Assembly: GCA_902702965.1 (NCBI GenBank)
Contig: CACRXP010000017.1
Location: forward strand, 1,572,023 to 1,636,022
Length of the DNA: 64,000 bases
Source of the DNA: Spirometra erinaceieuropaei
Lineage: Eukaryota; Platyhelminthes; Cestoda; Diphyllobothriidea; Diphyllobothriidae
Direction of reading: 5' to 3'
Position numbers and translations under genes: made by a program. Positions within the stretch are counted from its first letter, which is position 1, and every line of letters begins with the position of its first letter. Below the pieces are notes generated by a model. It searched no databases, was not told the origin of the DNA, and saw only the letters and a list, made by a program, of their open reading frames with translations. This document shows positions 10,880 through 25,700 of this stretch, piece by piece.

Positions 10880-12295
10880 GGAGCCAAATCCCACTTCACC
10901 TTCTATCACAACGGGCCATGCGATTCCTTCGCGACAGGCTAGCCATGCGTTACGTGCACAGAAACCGGCTGGTTAAAGTACGACTGACGGGACACGTTAC
11001 TGACATCTCTGTCGTTTCGGAGTATGCACCAACACCAACTGTTGACCAGAATAACAAGGGAACCTCGCAGATGCAAAACCATTTGAAGAAACCGCTTTGA
11101 TATGGTGATTTCTGACGGGACTGTAATGGCTGAGAAAGGCCAAGCGGCTCTCCAAACATGGTGAAACAATTGTCACATACTATCTCTTCACTGAAGGCAG
11201 TATTTGATAATTCCCCAGTGATCATGGCAACTATGGCTCCGCAATCCTTCCACGACTGTTTCCATGCAAGAGTTTCCGCGGCATAAATCTCATATATGTC
11301 GCTGCAGGGGTCTCTTCCATTGTTACCCTGAAGCACGTTCTTGATCCCCGTCAAAGTAACAAGAAATCGACGACCGTCTGCTTTGTCGATTCCGCTGCAC
11401 CGTTCATCTTGTTTACCTATGGCACTGAATAAAGGCTTGAAGCAGTTATACGCGGTTTTGGCGGTTTTAAATTGGACCGGACGTCCACTGACCAACAGCT
11501 GCGCAGACGATATTGTCCCACATGTGTCAGGTTGAGATGATTCATAGATTGCCGTGTCTCTGATGGACGAGGTCGCTTAATCGGTCGACTTATCCATCAG
11601 CGCTGCGGGGGAGTATTTTCGAACTGCCTCTGGCCAAGAGAGTACACCTGATTTGACGAGCGACTGTCGGTTCGAAGAAACGCAGTTTCTAATACCTCGG
11701 GGTCAAACTGATATAGTAACGACAACATTGTCGCCCGAATCGATGCAGCTCGCAGGATTTTCGCATGCCTTAGACGCTTTATACGGATCCCTCGCGATAC
11801 CTCAACTGCTATCAAGATTCGCTCGCACCGGGAGCCGCCCGGCCAGTCTGTCTTTACGGTCCTGAATGTTAGGCCATGCACGTGCAATATCAGCGGATAC
11901 TCAAGGCTTCTGTCTACCATGGCTTGAGGACGATCGTTCGAATGAGGTACGCTGCCATTGGCAGCACTCGCTGTGGCGACATCGCGATATCTGTGGTCAT
12001 CCAAAAAGACGGCTGAGGTGGTCTGGTCGCGTTCTCTGTCATCCGCCCAATAAACCGTGTCGTTGCCCTTTACATGACGGCGCTGCTCAGTTGGAGGCGT
12101 TAGAGGAGAGATCGGCTCAATACCTGCACGTGAAGAAGTGGTGATTCTTGGACCTTTGGAAATCGGCCTTCGCCGGGGAAGAGATCTGGTCGTGATCTCC
12201 AGATCCGCCACCGCTGATCGTGGCGTGCAGTAGTGCATTCTAAGACACAAAGGCTGTCTAGATCAAGCATGGTCACAGTCGTGACATGCACAAAT
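10880..12295 (+). mobile_element. Degenerate LINE (EN-RT family L), internally deleted copy 1
   Basis: Reading + in shifting frames gives an endonuclease stretch near 10960-11050 (RLVKVRLTGHVTDISVV then YAPTPT), an RT palm relic near 11370-11410 (VCFVDSAAPF), then RT C-terminal text near 11720-11830 (NIVARIDAARRIFACLRRF) and 12000-12030 (KRRLRWSGRVL). The end near 12090-12290 aligns with 18750-18945 and 31330-31540. Many stops and large internal losses show an old dead copy. Confidence 0.75.
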
Positions 12296-13552
12296 AGTAC
12301 AATTGAAGATCCTGGTCCTCGTCAGTGCACCTCCTACTCTTGAGGGCTTCCTTTTATATATTTCACGGTCAGGTGACCGGGGTGATAATTTTTCTGTGAT
12401 GATTTTGACAGCTTTTAAATCTACGAACCGACAGGCATGAAAAATGAAATAGCATCCTCCGATTGCTTGTTCGTGTCTTTCAACAAGCCTACAGACCGCG
12501 AATTATATGACACAGGACTAGTTTAAATGCGCGCAGTAGACCCAGAGTCAGGAAAGATAGCGCGCTCGGGTGGCAAGACTGAGATGATATGACCGGGACG
12601 ACATTGGGTCCGGTGGATAAACAGGTAGCATACCTGATTTAAGTGCACCTTAGTCTGTTGCTGATCCACTTTAACCGAACCAGACTTGACCCTCGCAGCA
12701 CACTAGATTCGACATTGGGCCGACACTGTGGTGGACTAGGGAACAGCGGTCACAGAGACTGATTCATACAATCCAAACTCAGGCAAATTTGGCAGAAATG
12801 AAATAGGTTCCGTGCAATGATTTACCGTACTGGCAGATCTGTCAGTAGCAATTCGTGAAGTGTACAGCTGTCGGATAAACCTGAATTATGCACACAGGTT
12901 AAATACAGATGGCTGGACAAGACTGGACTGGAGACTATGAACCTGAAATGCTGGAAGTCAGGGCCAGGGCTCACGTTTCGCGGCAATTGTGTATACTGTA
13001 GAAACCGGTCGGCGTCTCATGATCATGACTGTTCGTTCATCAGATGTGACAATGACTATAAGTACCCCGAGAAAGCAGCGATAATTTGCATGTGAATCGG
13101 ACTTGTGTAGAATCAATCTCACTCGCCTCTTCCGTACGCCTCCAGCTTTCTATAAAAGAGCAGATCAAGACTACTAGGGACGGGTTTGGGTAAAGTAGAC
13201 AACCCGTCACAAAGCTCGTATCTGTCCGTGCCACGAAACGGCTGATCACGCTCGCATAACCGAACTAGGAATCCCGCAAAATCACAGGCTGTCTTTGTTT
13301 TGTCTCGTTCGCCAGCCAGTGTTCACTGGAAGTGCGGCCCCTGCCTTGGGCACAGCTTGTTGGAGCCGCAAATGACTGGGTACCAGGCGGCGCCACAGTT
13401 TGATGAACGCATCATACAGCCAAGCGAATGTTGCGCGACTGTTAGTCCGCTAGGGTGAAGACCTCCCTGTACACTCAATACACCCCCCCCTCCCCTCGGC
13501 GTCTCATAGGCGATCGCATCCGCCCACGGCACACCAGACTCATAAACCATCT
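12296..13552. other. Intergenic spacer, presumed 3' flank of HIP1
   Basis: Nothing recognisable. The HIP1 3' UTR must lie at its right side on the - strand. I could not find an AATAAA in that orientation near the stop. Confidence 0.4.
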
Positions 13553-13776
13553 CTAGCTGCGTGCAAGCTGGAAAAACAGCTGAACAAAGGCAAGTGGATG
13601 GACAGGACGGCTCACCTTTTCTACTTCTGCGGAATTTGAGTAGTTATAGCGGCGGAGTTCGCCTAATTTCTTTCGCTCTGCAGCCAGAGAAGCTTCCAAT
13701 TCCAGAACGCGTACCTGCGAGTCCATCTCAGCTCTTCGGGCCTGCGTGATGCCGAGTTGGGTAAATTCAAGGTCAG
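13553..13776 (-). CDS. HIP1: HIP1 terminal exon s and stop
   Basis: It encodes DLEFTQLGITQARRAEMDSQ, VRVLELEASLAAERKKLG and ELRRYNY, the conserved end of the I/LWEQ domain, then a short unconserved tail ending FQLARS and TAG. Acceptor CTCCTTTTTAG. An internal GTGAGC (after AEVEK) and a TTTTTCCAG 45 nt later would make an optional in-frame micro-intron. Either reading ends at the same stop. Confidence 0.93.
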
Positions 13777-16700
13777 CTAAAAAGGAGAATAACCACAACC
13801 CAGGAAGGGGTACGATAGACGTCTCGTCAAGCACAGTGCAACAGGTTGCTAGCACTGTTAGCAGGCTAAATGCGCGTGTGTTGTGGGGGAGGAAGAGGGT
13901 AGGGAGTGGGGGCCAATCAGACATACTCACCCGACTGTTCCCGAATGCTGACACCGTTGTTTGCCTCAGCAACTACTTTTCCGGTCATTTTAGAGACTTC
14001 CTTGGCAGCGTCTTCCAGGCCTGCCAAACGGACTGAGTCGCTGCGAGCCTTGACTCGGCTGGCGACCAGAAGCTGCGTGGTGCAGCTGGAGATCTCGAGA
14101 GCGGCTACCAACAGCTGTTCAAGCTTGCCGTCCTTGCCGTTCACAATGGCGTCAGCAAACTCACTAATCGGGTAGGAAAGTAGTGTAGGGGACGACAGTG
14201 AGGACAGTATGGGTGAGAAGAAGGAGCCGCACACTGCTGGGCAGTGTACAGAACAAAGAAAAGACCAACGAGGCTTGGCTTGGTCCACTCAACAGACATA
14301 GTCGCAGGCAGTGGTTAGGGCCTACTGTTATGCATGCCGAGTGAGGGCTCTGCGGCGATTGGATGCAAGTGGGGTATCGAGCTTCAAGTAAGAGGCTACT
14401 ACTTAAGCGACTATAGCAAGTAACGGCAGGAATAATAGCTTAAGGAACTTCCGCCGACTGGGAAATATGACTAGCCGATTTTCTAAACCGTTTGTGGAAG
14501 TAGAAACATGCATAAGAGCCAGTAGTGTCGGAGTAAAGTCCCTGGCGCGTATACAGTGGGCAGATGTATGAACACTTGCATGCTTAGATTTATCAACGGA
14601 TACGAATATAAGTTGTTAGGGCCTCTGGAAAAGGTCTGACGACTCTACTAAGCATCGAAATAGTTAGGCCTGCAATCTCTGAATGGGATTGAATACAGGA
14701 AGGATGCCACATGCAGAAATGAGCGCATCGCAAGCCTCATCGAAAGGCCCGAAGATCGGCTTACTTTAAAAAGTCATTACAGACTTGCAGTTGAGTCTGG
14801 TCCTGGGCGGGCTTTAGCGGGCCGTCGGAGAAAGTAAAGAAGATTACCGACAGTCTCTAGCTCGAAGCCTTAAAACAAATCGACTGCGCAACTGATGGTC
14901 AGGTGAGTGGCAAGACCGAAATACTGCCCGAGGAAAGAGAGAAGACGAAAAATAACGAGATAAAGAATCATCAGAAGTCTGAAAATTTACAGAGCCAGCT
15001 GTTTGTAATTAAGTGTGGATAAACGGGTCACTAGGGAAATGCTTGTCAATGTGTGATTCTTTAAACTCTTGAACACCCAACGGTCTGAAATGTTAGCAGG
15101 GAGTACAACCATTGCGGCACACCTTGGGAGAAGAAATTCATGTAGCTAGAAGACGTTTACTATGATACATGGTATCAATGATTCGAGCTAGCCTCTTGGT
15201 AATCGTTACCTTTGGCCGTGGTTCGCCTAAACAAGTCTCCAAACTGTTAGCATTACAATGCGAAGCGTCATATCGAATAATACAACCATCTTGTGCACTT
15301 GAGAGATTAATCTTGCATATCAAGAGGAATAATCACCCGCGTAACAATGTTTTTTTTTCTGCACGTAAGAAACAGCAACTTAGTACAGCTGCCAGGCCAA
15401 GTTACGATCTGCAATCGGAATATATCAGGACGTCATCGCCTTCTAGACCAGCCCCAACTGACGGCATCAACGGGGCCAACCGAGGACGTGGGGGGCATAA
15501 TTGGTCTACCAGATCATCTTCAGCGGTCCAGTGGTTTTTCGCTTGCGCGAAGACACCTAGGCCAACGTCGATTGGACTCCAACTGTGACCAACTGTACAG
15601 GAAAGCGAACAGTCGTGGTGAACCTGCAATATTGAGCCAGCTGGATCCGCATTGATGAGGGTCGCTCTAGATAAAGATCCTAAGGGACGCATTTCTGCGT
15701 ACTGAGTGAGTTGTCCTGCAATTGCGGTCAGACAACCACCCGATCTAAATTAGTCCTGACCTGCTGGTCAGAGTGGAGAACTTATCAACTGATTGGAACA
15801 GCTGTCATGCACAGTTGCGCTGAGGCAGAGGAGGAGCAACCCGAAGGTCAACAGTTGTAGACCGCCCATAAGCAAACGTTTTTCCGTTTTCTCCTGCACT
15901 GAGCCAACAAGTCTTCAGCCTATTGCACAAGCTTGACTACTGGTTGAGCCACATTCTGAATATCTGAGGAGCCGTCTCCCGTGTCGAAATCAGCCTATTA
16001 CCTACAGGGCAGAGGGCTAGGAGACGACGTTTGACGGTCCTCAAGTAAGTGTCGAACACATTGCTATATTGAGATAGCCAGCCTGAAATCCGAGTTAAAA
16101 CGGCAGATTACCAGAGCATGGGGTTAATGTATGGCTGGCTTATGGTGGTTAAAAAGCCATAAAAGGCTGTCCTAGGCTCACTTGACTCTATCGGCACCAT
16201 CCCTACCTGTATGGTTTATCATTAAACCGTCAACCGCAAGAACTCTTCATAAAGCTGAAAAAACGAACGAACATATTCCTATGTGCAGTCTGACCGGCAA
16301 AGCACCACTTTTACATGGACATCATACTACCTAACTCTGCTTACCCTACGACATATCACGTCGATTGCAAAAGCCTTTAACGGCGCAACCTTGGCGAATG
16401 TGAAACTGTGTTGAGTCACTCGGCGATAATGGCTCCAAGATGTCCAACGTGGACTAGAGGCTCGCTAGTTTCCCCCGGATGTTGGACACGAGAATATGGA
16501 CCCCTTGCGCTAAATTCCAGGGGCGTACCTATTCGCGTGTCCGAAACGTAACTCTAATGTTAACCTCCGCTCTGACAGCCTTGACCATAACCCTCTCCCC
16601 GTAGTACAGGGGTCCATATTCCTGTGCTTCACCCCACAGGGTAGCAGAATTCCACAGCATGCGCATAGTTCTACAGAGATAATAAAGTTGCGGACATAGA

Positions 16701-19700
16701 AAGATTCAAAGTTGAGCGCACATGCAAATGTGCAGGAGCACAAGAGAATCAAGGGGAAACCTACACCAGCATATTTGCGGCTGCGCCCACAGATTTGGCT
16801 GCGGAGAAGAGGCCCTCGGTCCAGCGGTGATGGCGTTTGTAGAACTCTGTGGCAGATGCAGCACCCTTAAATGCACAGACAAAAGCTCAGGAGGATAGGC
16901 TGAAGTCGAAATGTAACCTGATCGGACTCAACGGTTCAGTCAGTGTCAGTGTTTTTCCGGGTGAGTCGTGCCCTACAGATGTGCGCTAGTTTCGAAAAAA
17001 ATACAAGCTCCGGCCGACCAGGTGTGCCAACCTCAGCCACATGGGAATAGATATGCGGTAGGTTCCGAAACTCGTGAGTCATTTGGAGAGAGAAGATAAC
17101 TTCAGTGCGGTTGCGTAAAAAGTGACCTGAGGTTTAACACATGGTTGAGCATACTTCTGGCCTCTGTGTTAAATCTAAATTGAAAAATGGCTACTTAAAT
17201 ATTGCGCGTCTTTTCCAAGTAACCTCTGATGCTTCAGTAAATCCAGTTCTGTGTTCTAGAAGGGGACACGTAATTTGACTTATGCCTATTCAGTTTAAAA
17301 TCCGTAGGCTATTCAGACGTCAGAATAGGTGTTCTCATCAGCCTAGCGGTTGAATACACGGCGCCTCAACGGATGGCGGATAGTCGAACGACTTTCAACT
17401 AATGCTGTGAAATGAGCAGGCTCTATTCAGACGAACAAGCGCAGTAGATCGGCAACGACAGTGCTATCATGGTGCGTGAAGCTCAGCTCTGGCACAACAA
17501 AGCCCGACGACGGCATTATGACTTGGCGACCATGAACAGCCAGTAGATAAGTTTTGTAAGTAAAGCAGTCCGTCAGCGACGTTTCTGAGCCAAAATGGCA
17601 GAGAACACAATCTTAAAAAGGCTACTCGAACTGTCGCTGCGGGCATACCTGTACTCAACACTGTTGAGAAGCCCTGTGCATGAAAGGTTCGAATGAAACC
17701 TTGTAATAAATGCTTCGGCAAATCCCACATCACCGTCCATCACAGCGGTCTATGCCACTTCGCCGGTGGACATGATGTGACCATCACCTATAGCAACAAG
17801 CAAATCATACATCGTCAATGACCAGCCACCTTAAGTACGACTGAAGAGACACTTTGTAAACATCCCTGTCATTTATGCGTACGTGCTGACATCAACTGCC
17901 GACGGGAACAACAAAGAAGTCTACTGGCAGCTGCAATAAATGGTTGAAAGACTACCCCGATGCGATTTGCTGATTGCAATTGGTAACTGAGATGGCCGAA
18001 ATGGGTCAGGCGTAATGAAAAACTGGTCACTCCCTCCAGGTTTCCACTGAAGAAGACTCATCGATGTCCAGCTGACCTGAAAGAACTCATCGATGCAATA
18101 ATGGCGTTACACAACAACAAGACGGTCCGAAGGCTGCGCCCCTGCGCAAATCTACAAATCTCATGCCCACATCCTGGCGCCTTGGCTCCATGAGATGACT
18201 GAACAAGAGTGGGGAGGTGAGATCACACCCGATGACTGGGCTCTGGAATCCTCGCATGACTGTTTCTAAGCGAGGGCTACCGCAGCATGAATCACATGGA
18301 TATTATTGCAGAGGTCTCTGCCATCGTCATCCTCGATCGATTTCAGACTGTGCGTAACTAGAAGAGGTGATCCAATCAGGTCGCGTTACGAGCTGGACGT
18401 GGTTCATTAACCAAGTATTCACAGTGCGACGCATTCACGGCTGCCATAAATCGACGGGTGTCTGCTTTTTGACTTCGCTGCAGCGTCAAATTTCCATCCT
18501 GTTTACCTATGGCACTGAATGGAGTCTTGAAGCAGCTCTACACAGTTTTTGCAAGACTAGCGGACACTGAGGGCTCCTGCTACCGTTGCCTGAAAGCGAT
18601 CCATCGAGTGAAGTACAATGACTCCGTACCCGCTGCGACATCGCAGGGATACCCGCAGCCATCCAAAAGACGACTGAAGTGATTCGGTCATGTTCTCCGA
18701 CGCCCACCCCAGAAGTGCAGTGCCGCTGCCCTTCAGGTGACGCCACTGTCTAACTCGAGGCACGAAGGATAGGTCGCCCATGACGTTGAGGTGATTTTGA
18801 AATCTCCGGTAGTCCGTATTTGTCGCTGAGGAAGAGAGTTGGTGATGCTCTCCAGATCCGATAAGGCAGGTATTGGCGCGTGGAGTGGTATGCTCCACGA
18901 CAGCATCAAAACAGTCCAGATTAGGTATGGTCCTGGCCGTACAAACTGAGATAAAGAAAGCATACGTAAGTACAAACTGCCCGGCGGAATGACAACGAAA
19001 ACTTATTTGTTCTCGCTCTCTCCGAAAACACTAATGAAAAATAGGAACACTCGTTTAAGGGACGGACAGGGTTTCAGGTGTCGCAGATATGCAGTAGTAG
19101 CCAGATCTCTGTTACTGGACGAGCAGGACCCACATCCGGACATACCAGCTGCAAAAAAATTAGCTCCTGGTGGGGAACTAAAATGACTCTTGATTGACAG
19201 TAGAAAAAAACAACTCACCCGACCCTCACTAACAATCTCGTTCTGCAGTTCACGAGCCTTGGCGACAAGCGCTGCAATAGCGGCCATCAGCCCAGTACAG
19301 CTATCCAAAATTTTACTGTGAACTTCCAGCTGAATGCCGGTCATGAGAGTCTTTGATTGTTCAAGTAGTTCCTGTGGAGGTGGACAAAAAAATAGTATGC
19401 TTGAATGGGCGAGCAATTACTCGATAGGTTGTAGTGGATTGTAAAGACTTACATACCAAACTTGACACCTGCGGGTCATTAGACAAGACTGAGTACAAAT
19501 AAGTTGGGTCGTANNNNNNNNNNNNNNNNNNNNNNNNNNNNNNNNNNNNNNNNNNNNNNNNNNNNNNNNNNNNNNNNNNNNNNNNNNNNNNNNNNNNNNN
19601 NNNNNNNNNNNNNNNNNNNNNNNNNNNNNNNNNNNNNNNNNNNNNNNNNNNNNNNNNNNNNNNNNNNNNNNNNNNNNNNNNNNNNNNNNNNNNNNNNNNN

Positions 19701-22700
19701 NNNNNNNNNNNNNNNNNNNNNNNNNNNNNNNNNNNNNNNNNNNNNNNNNNNNNNNNNNNNNNNNNNNNNNNNNNNNNNNNNNNNNNNNNNNNNNNNNNNN
19801 NNNNNNNNNNNNNNNNNNNNNNNNNNNNNNNNNNNNNNNNNNNNNNNNNNNNNNNNNNNNNNNNNNNNNNNNNNNNNNNNNNNNNNNNNNNNNNNNNNNN
19901 NNNNNNNNNNNNNNNNNNNNNNNNNNNNNNNNNNNNNNNNNNNNNNNNNNNNNNNNNNNNNNNNNNNNNNNNNNNNNNNNNNNNNNNNNNNNNNNNNNNN
20001 NNNNNNNNNNNNNNNNNNNNNNNNNNNNNNNNNNNNNNNNNNNNNNNNNNNNNNNNNNNNNNNNNNNNNNNNNNNNNNNNNNNNNNNNNNNNNNNNNNNN
20101 NNNNNNNNNNNNNNNNNNNNNNNNNNNNNNNNNNNNNNNNNNNNNNNNNNNNNNNNNNNNNNNNNNNNNNNNNNNNNNNNNNNNNNNNNNNNNNNNNNNN
20201 NNNNNNNNNNNNNNNNNNNNNNNNNNNNNNNNNNNNNNNNNNNNNNNNNNNNNNNNNNNNNNNNNNNNNNNNNNNNNNNNNNNNNNNNNNNNNNNNNNNN
20301 NNNNNNNNNNNNNNNNNNNNNNNNNNNNNNNNNNNNNNNNNNNNNNNNNNNNNNNNNNNNNNNNNNNNNNNNNNNNNNNNNNNNNNNNNNNNNNNNNNNN
20401 NNNNNNNNNNNNNNNNNNNNNNNNNNNNNNNNNNNNNNNNNNNNNNNNNNNNNNNNNNNNNNNNNNNNNNNNNNNNNNNNNNNNNNNNNCTCCTCAAACT
20501 TCACTATTATTTTTAATGCTTGCCCCAAATTAACTGGTCCATATGACTGATGGCGCGGGAAGTGCGATATTCTCAATCGGTATTGTCAAAGATCTTCTAG
20601 TGAAAACGATCAAGTGGGATCTGGTTGCAGACAGGAAGATGACGCACCTACACAGCCGGGACATCAGTCAGTAGACATCACCGCTGTGACTGAGCACTTG
20701 AGCGCGAAATGACGGGGAGACGGTAATTCAGGTGCATTTGTGCACATGCGTAAAGATAAGCTAGTGTACCTATTATAATAGTGGAAGAGGGGCAAATTGC
20801 CGGGCCTAATAGCTCATTATGCTGGGCTTTCGGCCCGATTTTCGCCCAAACAAAAAGCAATCGTTATAGATAGTGAACCTCCCCGTCGAAGCTGAGATAG
20901 AAGTATCGACTGCTAATCAAAAAAGGTTCGCAGCTGGGTGGGTGAACAGCGATTTGACCGGCGTCTCAGGACAAACAGGCTCCATGGTCAGGCGGCCGAG
21001 TAAGCTTTGTCGGCGATAGAACGATGATGGGCAAAAGGACAGAAACAGACCGCTTTCACTGCGTGCTCTGTGAAGTGGGCACAGCATCGGTGACCTACGC
21101 ATTAGTTAAGAGTGAAAAAGACTTTCGCAGCACCTACCCCACTCTCCTCCCCTGCCCAACTTGCTACGATTGCGAGACAATGTCGATACGGTCGGACGTG
21201 GGCGCGGACGCAGTGGATGACGAAGTCAAACAGTCCGTCTACGCGTGCACACACGATGCGGTCCTCTAATAAGACGACTAGTAAGCCTGGAATGGGTGCT
21301 GCACCTGCCTCCTTTGCCCTTGAAATGTCAGAAACGCCACCAGGAGAGGTTTCAAGTTCACCAACGTTACCCACTTATGGCTCCAGAGCTGATCCTTCTT
21401 TCACAGTTTTCAGGCTTTACAACAAAAGACCACAGGGGCAGAAATCCAAATAAGTCCCAAAGGTATATACGCATCATAGTGCATCAGTGCTAAGCAAACA
21501 GCCACCACTGTCATTGTGAGAAAGCGGACGTACCCTGAAGCGCTGTTCAGCTTTAGCTACAAGTTCCATAGTACTTTGTAACTCCTTTTCTAGCATGCTG
21601 GCTAAGTCCTCCTCGCTAACGTCCTTTATCTGCGGTTGGCACTCGGATATGAGGCGCTCCATCTGGGTTAAACTGGTCTTCAGAGCCTCAGCATGTGTCC
21701 TCACGACGTTCAATCGCCACTCGCCGAAATCACCAGCCAGGTTGGTGAAAAGCCCAGATCCGTCGTCGATACAGGATTTGCAGAGCGCTGACAGAGCTGT
21801 ACGGAACACAAAGGATTAGTGAAATGAGGCACAAGCGTGTCTGGGGCAGTGGATAAAAATGAAAGACATTTGAATAAGATGGTCACAAGAACCTAAGGTG
21901 GTTCAACTGGACAGCCAAATAAAATCTTGCTTTGTCTCAGATTTTGGCTTCAGTAAAATTTATTCGGAAAACAAATACAAAGGTTTGTCCAGTTCCTATC
22001 ATAACGAGGGACAGACTCTTCGAATTTTATCCTCAAAAAAGCGCATTTTTATGTTTTAAAGACATGCACAAAAATATTCTTTATTGTACTCATTTGGCAG
22101 TAAATTACTTCTTCAAACTTTGTACCCCGAGAGAGGATGTTTTACGGTTTAAAAAGATTCTTAATTATGAAATTTTTAAGACGGTGGGATGTCAGTTTAT
22201 GACGCCTCGAATCTGTCCATTTACTAATGCTACTTACGAAGTATACAACATAGTCTACATCCAAGACGAAATTTTAAGAGTCCCGTATGACGTCTTCTTG
22301 TCAACGTATTGCATTATATGATTTAACTTACACGGAAAGAAAACAGCTTGTAGCTTGGAGACCTTGAATGCAGGTAAGTACAAAAACATTTTTGTGCAGG
22401 CTTCCTAAAATTATACTTAAATCTATAAGGCGTGACTGAAACACCTTGGAAGTATGCTGCACGATAATCAGTATAACAACCAAATCTAAGTAACCTTTTC
22501 CAATCGAGAACGTATTTCAGAATTTCCGTTAATATTTCACGATGCCCGGTTATTGTGTGCACATGCTGTGAGTTGAATCACCTAATATGGTTACGATCTT
22601 GTAATTCTGTAGCCACAGACGGTAGAAGTTCATAAAAGCTTTGTTTTTCAAAAGTGCAGTCGCAAACACAGAGCAGTGCAAAAACCGCTGAAGTTGCAAT

Positions 22701-25700
22701 ACGAAACGCGTGAATTAAAGAGAATTATGAGATCACGGCTATTCGAAGAACAGGGGTGTACGACACGGGAGTACGGGCCCCGCCCGTACTGCAGACGGTC
22801 TTGCGTTACACTCCAGGGAGGCGGGTTCGGACAGTTACCCTCTAGAATTTAGCGAAGGTCATCCGCAGATGAGGGTCATTATTTTCGTGTCTAACCAACA
22901 GAGGTTCGGCGTAAATTACTTGAGATAAAAGGCACTACAGAGGGGGTCAACGGTACGACCCGGGAGAAAAGCTACATGACGGCTGGGTACCCTGAATTTT
23001 GCGCACCTCTGAAATAGCACGAAAACTGAGGTTATTTCAAAAGCGGCTAGCAGAGACCGTGCTTCGGATTGTCAGTAATTTTGATGGTCAGCTTGCAAAG
23101 GCAAATCAAATTAATATATACTTTCTGGCGGGGAATGCAGGCAATTAAAATGAGCCTTTTTGTCCTTTTTGACCACCTACTGGAGTGAAAGAAAAACCCA
23201 GGGAAATGTATCTGCCAGAACATTTCTAAATTAGGGAGACAGATTCCAGCACATCGGAGCTTTCGTTATCAATCCATCATTAGCTTTTGTTAGAATGTTA
23301 CGATCACCGAGTCATCTAGGCAGAGGTAAAATGCACATTCAACATTGAAGGTATGGAGGCCGTTGGTTCACGTTCGACTGGTGTGGAGGAATATCCATAG
23401 AAGGATTGCGTTTACTGCCTAAAGAAGTCAACTTTGTTCTTACGACTAAGGGATTTGCTTCATAAGGCCAACAGGACAGTTGAGTGTGAAGTGTCATCCG
23501 AACAGTGCAGTTGTTAGTGCCACCAAGAGAGCTCAATCGGTCGGGTCGGCGGCTCAAAGCCATCCGTGTAGGTTTGTATTTTACAAAGCTGCATTAGCGA
23601 CGTCGTACAGCTCCCTCTACCATAATGCCGACCTTATTAATGAACGAATTTGTTAAATTAGTGTTTACTGGCACAGTCCAATGGAACGGTTTCACACTAG
23701 TGCAAATTTTCGTCTAAGCCAAGGTGTGGACATTACACCAATAGTTAGGGTCTACTGCCTGATAAAACAGTAACAAAACTATTTGACAAATTGTAAACGC
23801 AAGCATCACCCAAGGTAGAATACCAAGTTGATCCGAACCAGTCGCAGGAACGCAAGTGTAGACCAGGGAGTACTGTCTGAATGCCTTAGCCAATGCAGCT
23901 GATGCCAAATTGAAGGATGGATAAGGGAGTGTGTTGGATCGATGGTTTTCTACCAATCGCTGCTGCGCTGCAAGCCACAATAGCAGGACTCGCGTCCAAT
24001 GGAGTGCGCTATTATTAGTGATACTACGGTATCACGTGCACCCATCAAAGGTGGAAAGACCACAGGAAGGGGGTGATGCCAGTGGCGACAGCAATGCAAA
24101 ACATGCTCAAACCGAGTGAGACAAATTGTTGATGAGCTTCCACCGAAATTAAAACGTTCTACAGAAGGATAGAAGAGGGCAGGCTGACGTCTGCGGGAGA
24201 GCTGGGCAGAAGCAAACTCAGCAGGCCCAACAAATACGCTTATCTCCCTTTTTTAAGAAGACTGTGATCTGAACTCTTACTACCACATCAGAAGAACACC
24301 TCCGGTATAGTCTCCTTCAGAATTCTGATGTGATTCCGACAACGTTGGTGTTGCACCTTACGCCGCAGACGAAATTATGCAGCTCGTCAGCGGTAATGGC
24401 AAGTCGCGGTTCCAACACAAATTCCGATATAAAAATTGTATGTGTTATTCTTCTGGAACCTTCTGGGGTGGTGCGTTCACATTACCCACCAGCCATGCTT
24501 CTGTTCAACACAGGCAGGCGGGTAGAAGGCCTGGTGAGATTCATCAGCGTGCTAGGACATACCAGATGCCAGAGGGGGCTGCGTCCCCATGGTACTCAGC
24601 TCATATTCCTCATTATGAACAATCTGACGAGCATTTAAACTATCGCGATGGGCTAAGGACCGTGACTTGGAAGGTTGCCAAATGACTCGATAACTCGGTC
24701 CTCCCATCGGAAGGGAGAGAGTCAGGAGGCAATGGTTCCTTCTTAATGCGGCACCCATGGCATTGTCACTCAGTTGGAATCCGGGCTGCTTCTTTCCTGT
24801 TTGTGCGAAAACCTGGCTCAACCCCCGCAAGGACCAGGCGTGTGTGTGGCACGCGCAGACTGGCCGTTTAGCTCATCCAACTGCTGGGTCTGATCCCACC
24901 CCCCCCCGGCCTTCTTGATCCTCTCTTGACGTCGCGCTTAGGTGGGTGAGAGAGAAGAGAGTGCGGTAAATTCAATGCAAGTCTACTGCTACTATAAACT
25001 AATTCACGCGCAGGCAACGGTCCCTGCAGTCACATTACTATGGGACACACAATGGGCATCTTCAGTAACGACGGTTGAACTGTTGCATACCTAATCCGTA
25101 AAGCCACCCAAACGTCGGACACCAGACAGGAAGGCATGCGCGTTTGCCGATCGTCCACAAGCGACACGAGTTTTCTTACAAACTAGTCCCTCCGCCTGGT
25201 ACGTAGTTAGGCACTTTATCTCCTTCATAACATGAGAACAAAACCATAGTTGAAGACGCTCCTAAGAACATCTCAGACGTGCCGAACGGATCGAGACACA
25301 TTGTGCTCGGCGAAACCTGAATAAAAATCGCATATTGAATGTTTGTACCTTTAATTGAGCACATGTAATACGCCAACCGAATAAACTCCGGCCGACATAC
25401 ACGCTTTGAGAAACGGAATAATGGACGATTCTGACAACTTCAGTCTACCTGCCTGGCCTCAAGTGGAGATATTCTTCCTAAGCCACATGCGGGTGCTTTC
25501 TAACTACGATCGCATGCATCAGTCCCTGCCGCAATTTACACGGTTTGATGGCGAGATAAACCTTCTAGTGCGGTTAGACCAGTTGGCGCTCGTTATGGGG
25601 GAGAGGTAAATGAGTTAGAAGTTCCGCTCTTACCATGCCCGGTCGAATGCATGAAGTGAGTGAAGAACGGTACGAAGGGTTTCAGTTCTGCTTTAAAAGT

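Noticed and set aside
11597..12250. 217-codon open frame on the - strand
   Set aside because: It is antisense to a recognised degenerate LINE, so it is a shadow frame.
19361..20576. Three long open frames of 348-378 codons
   Set aside because: They consist almost entirely of N translated as X across the assembly gap.
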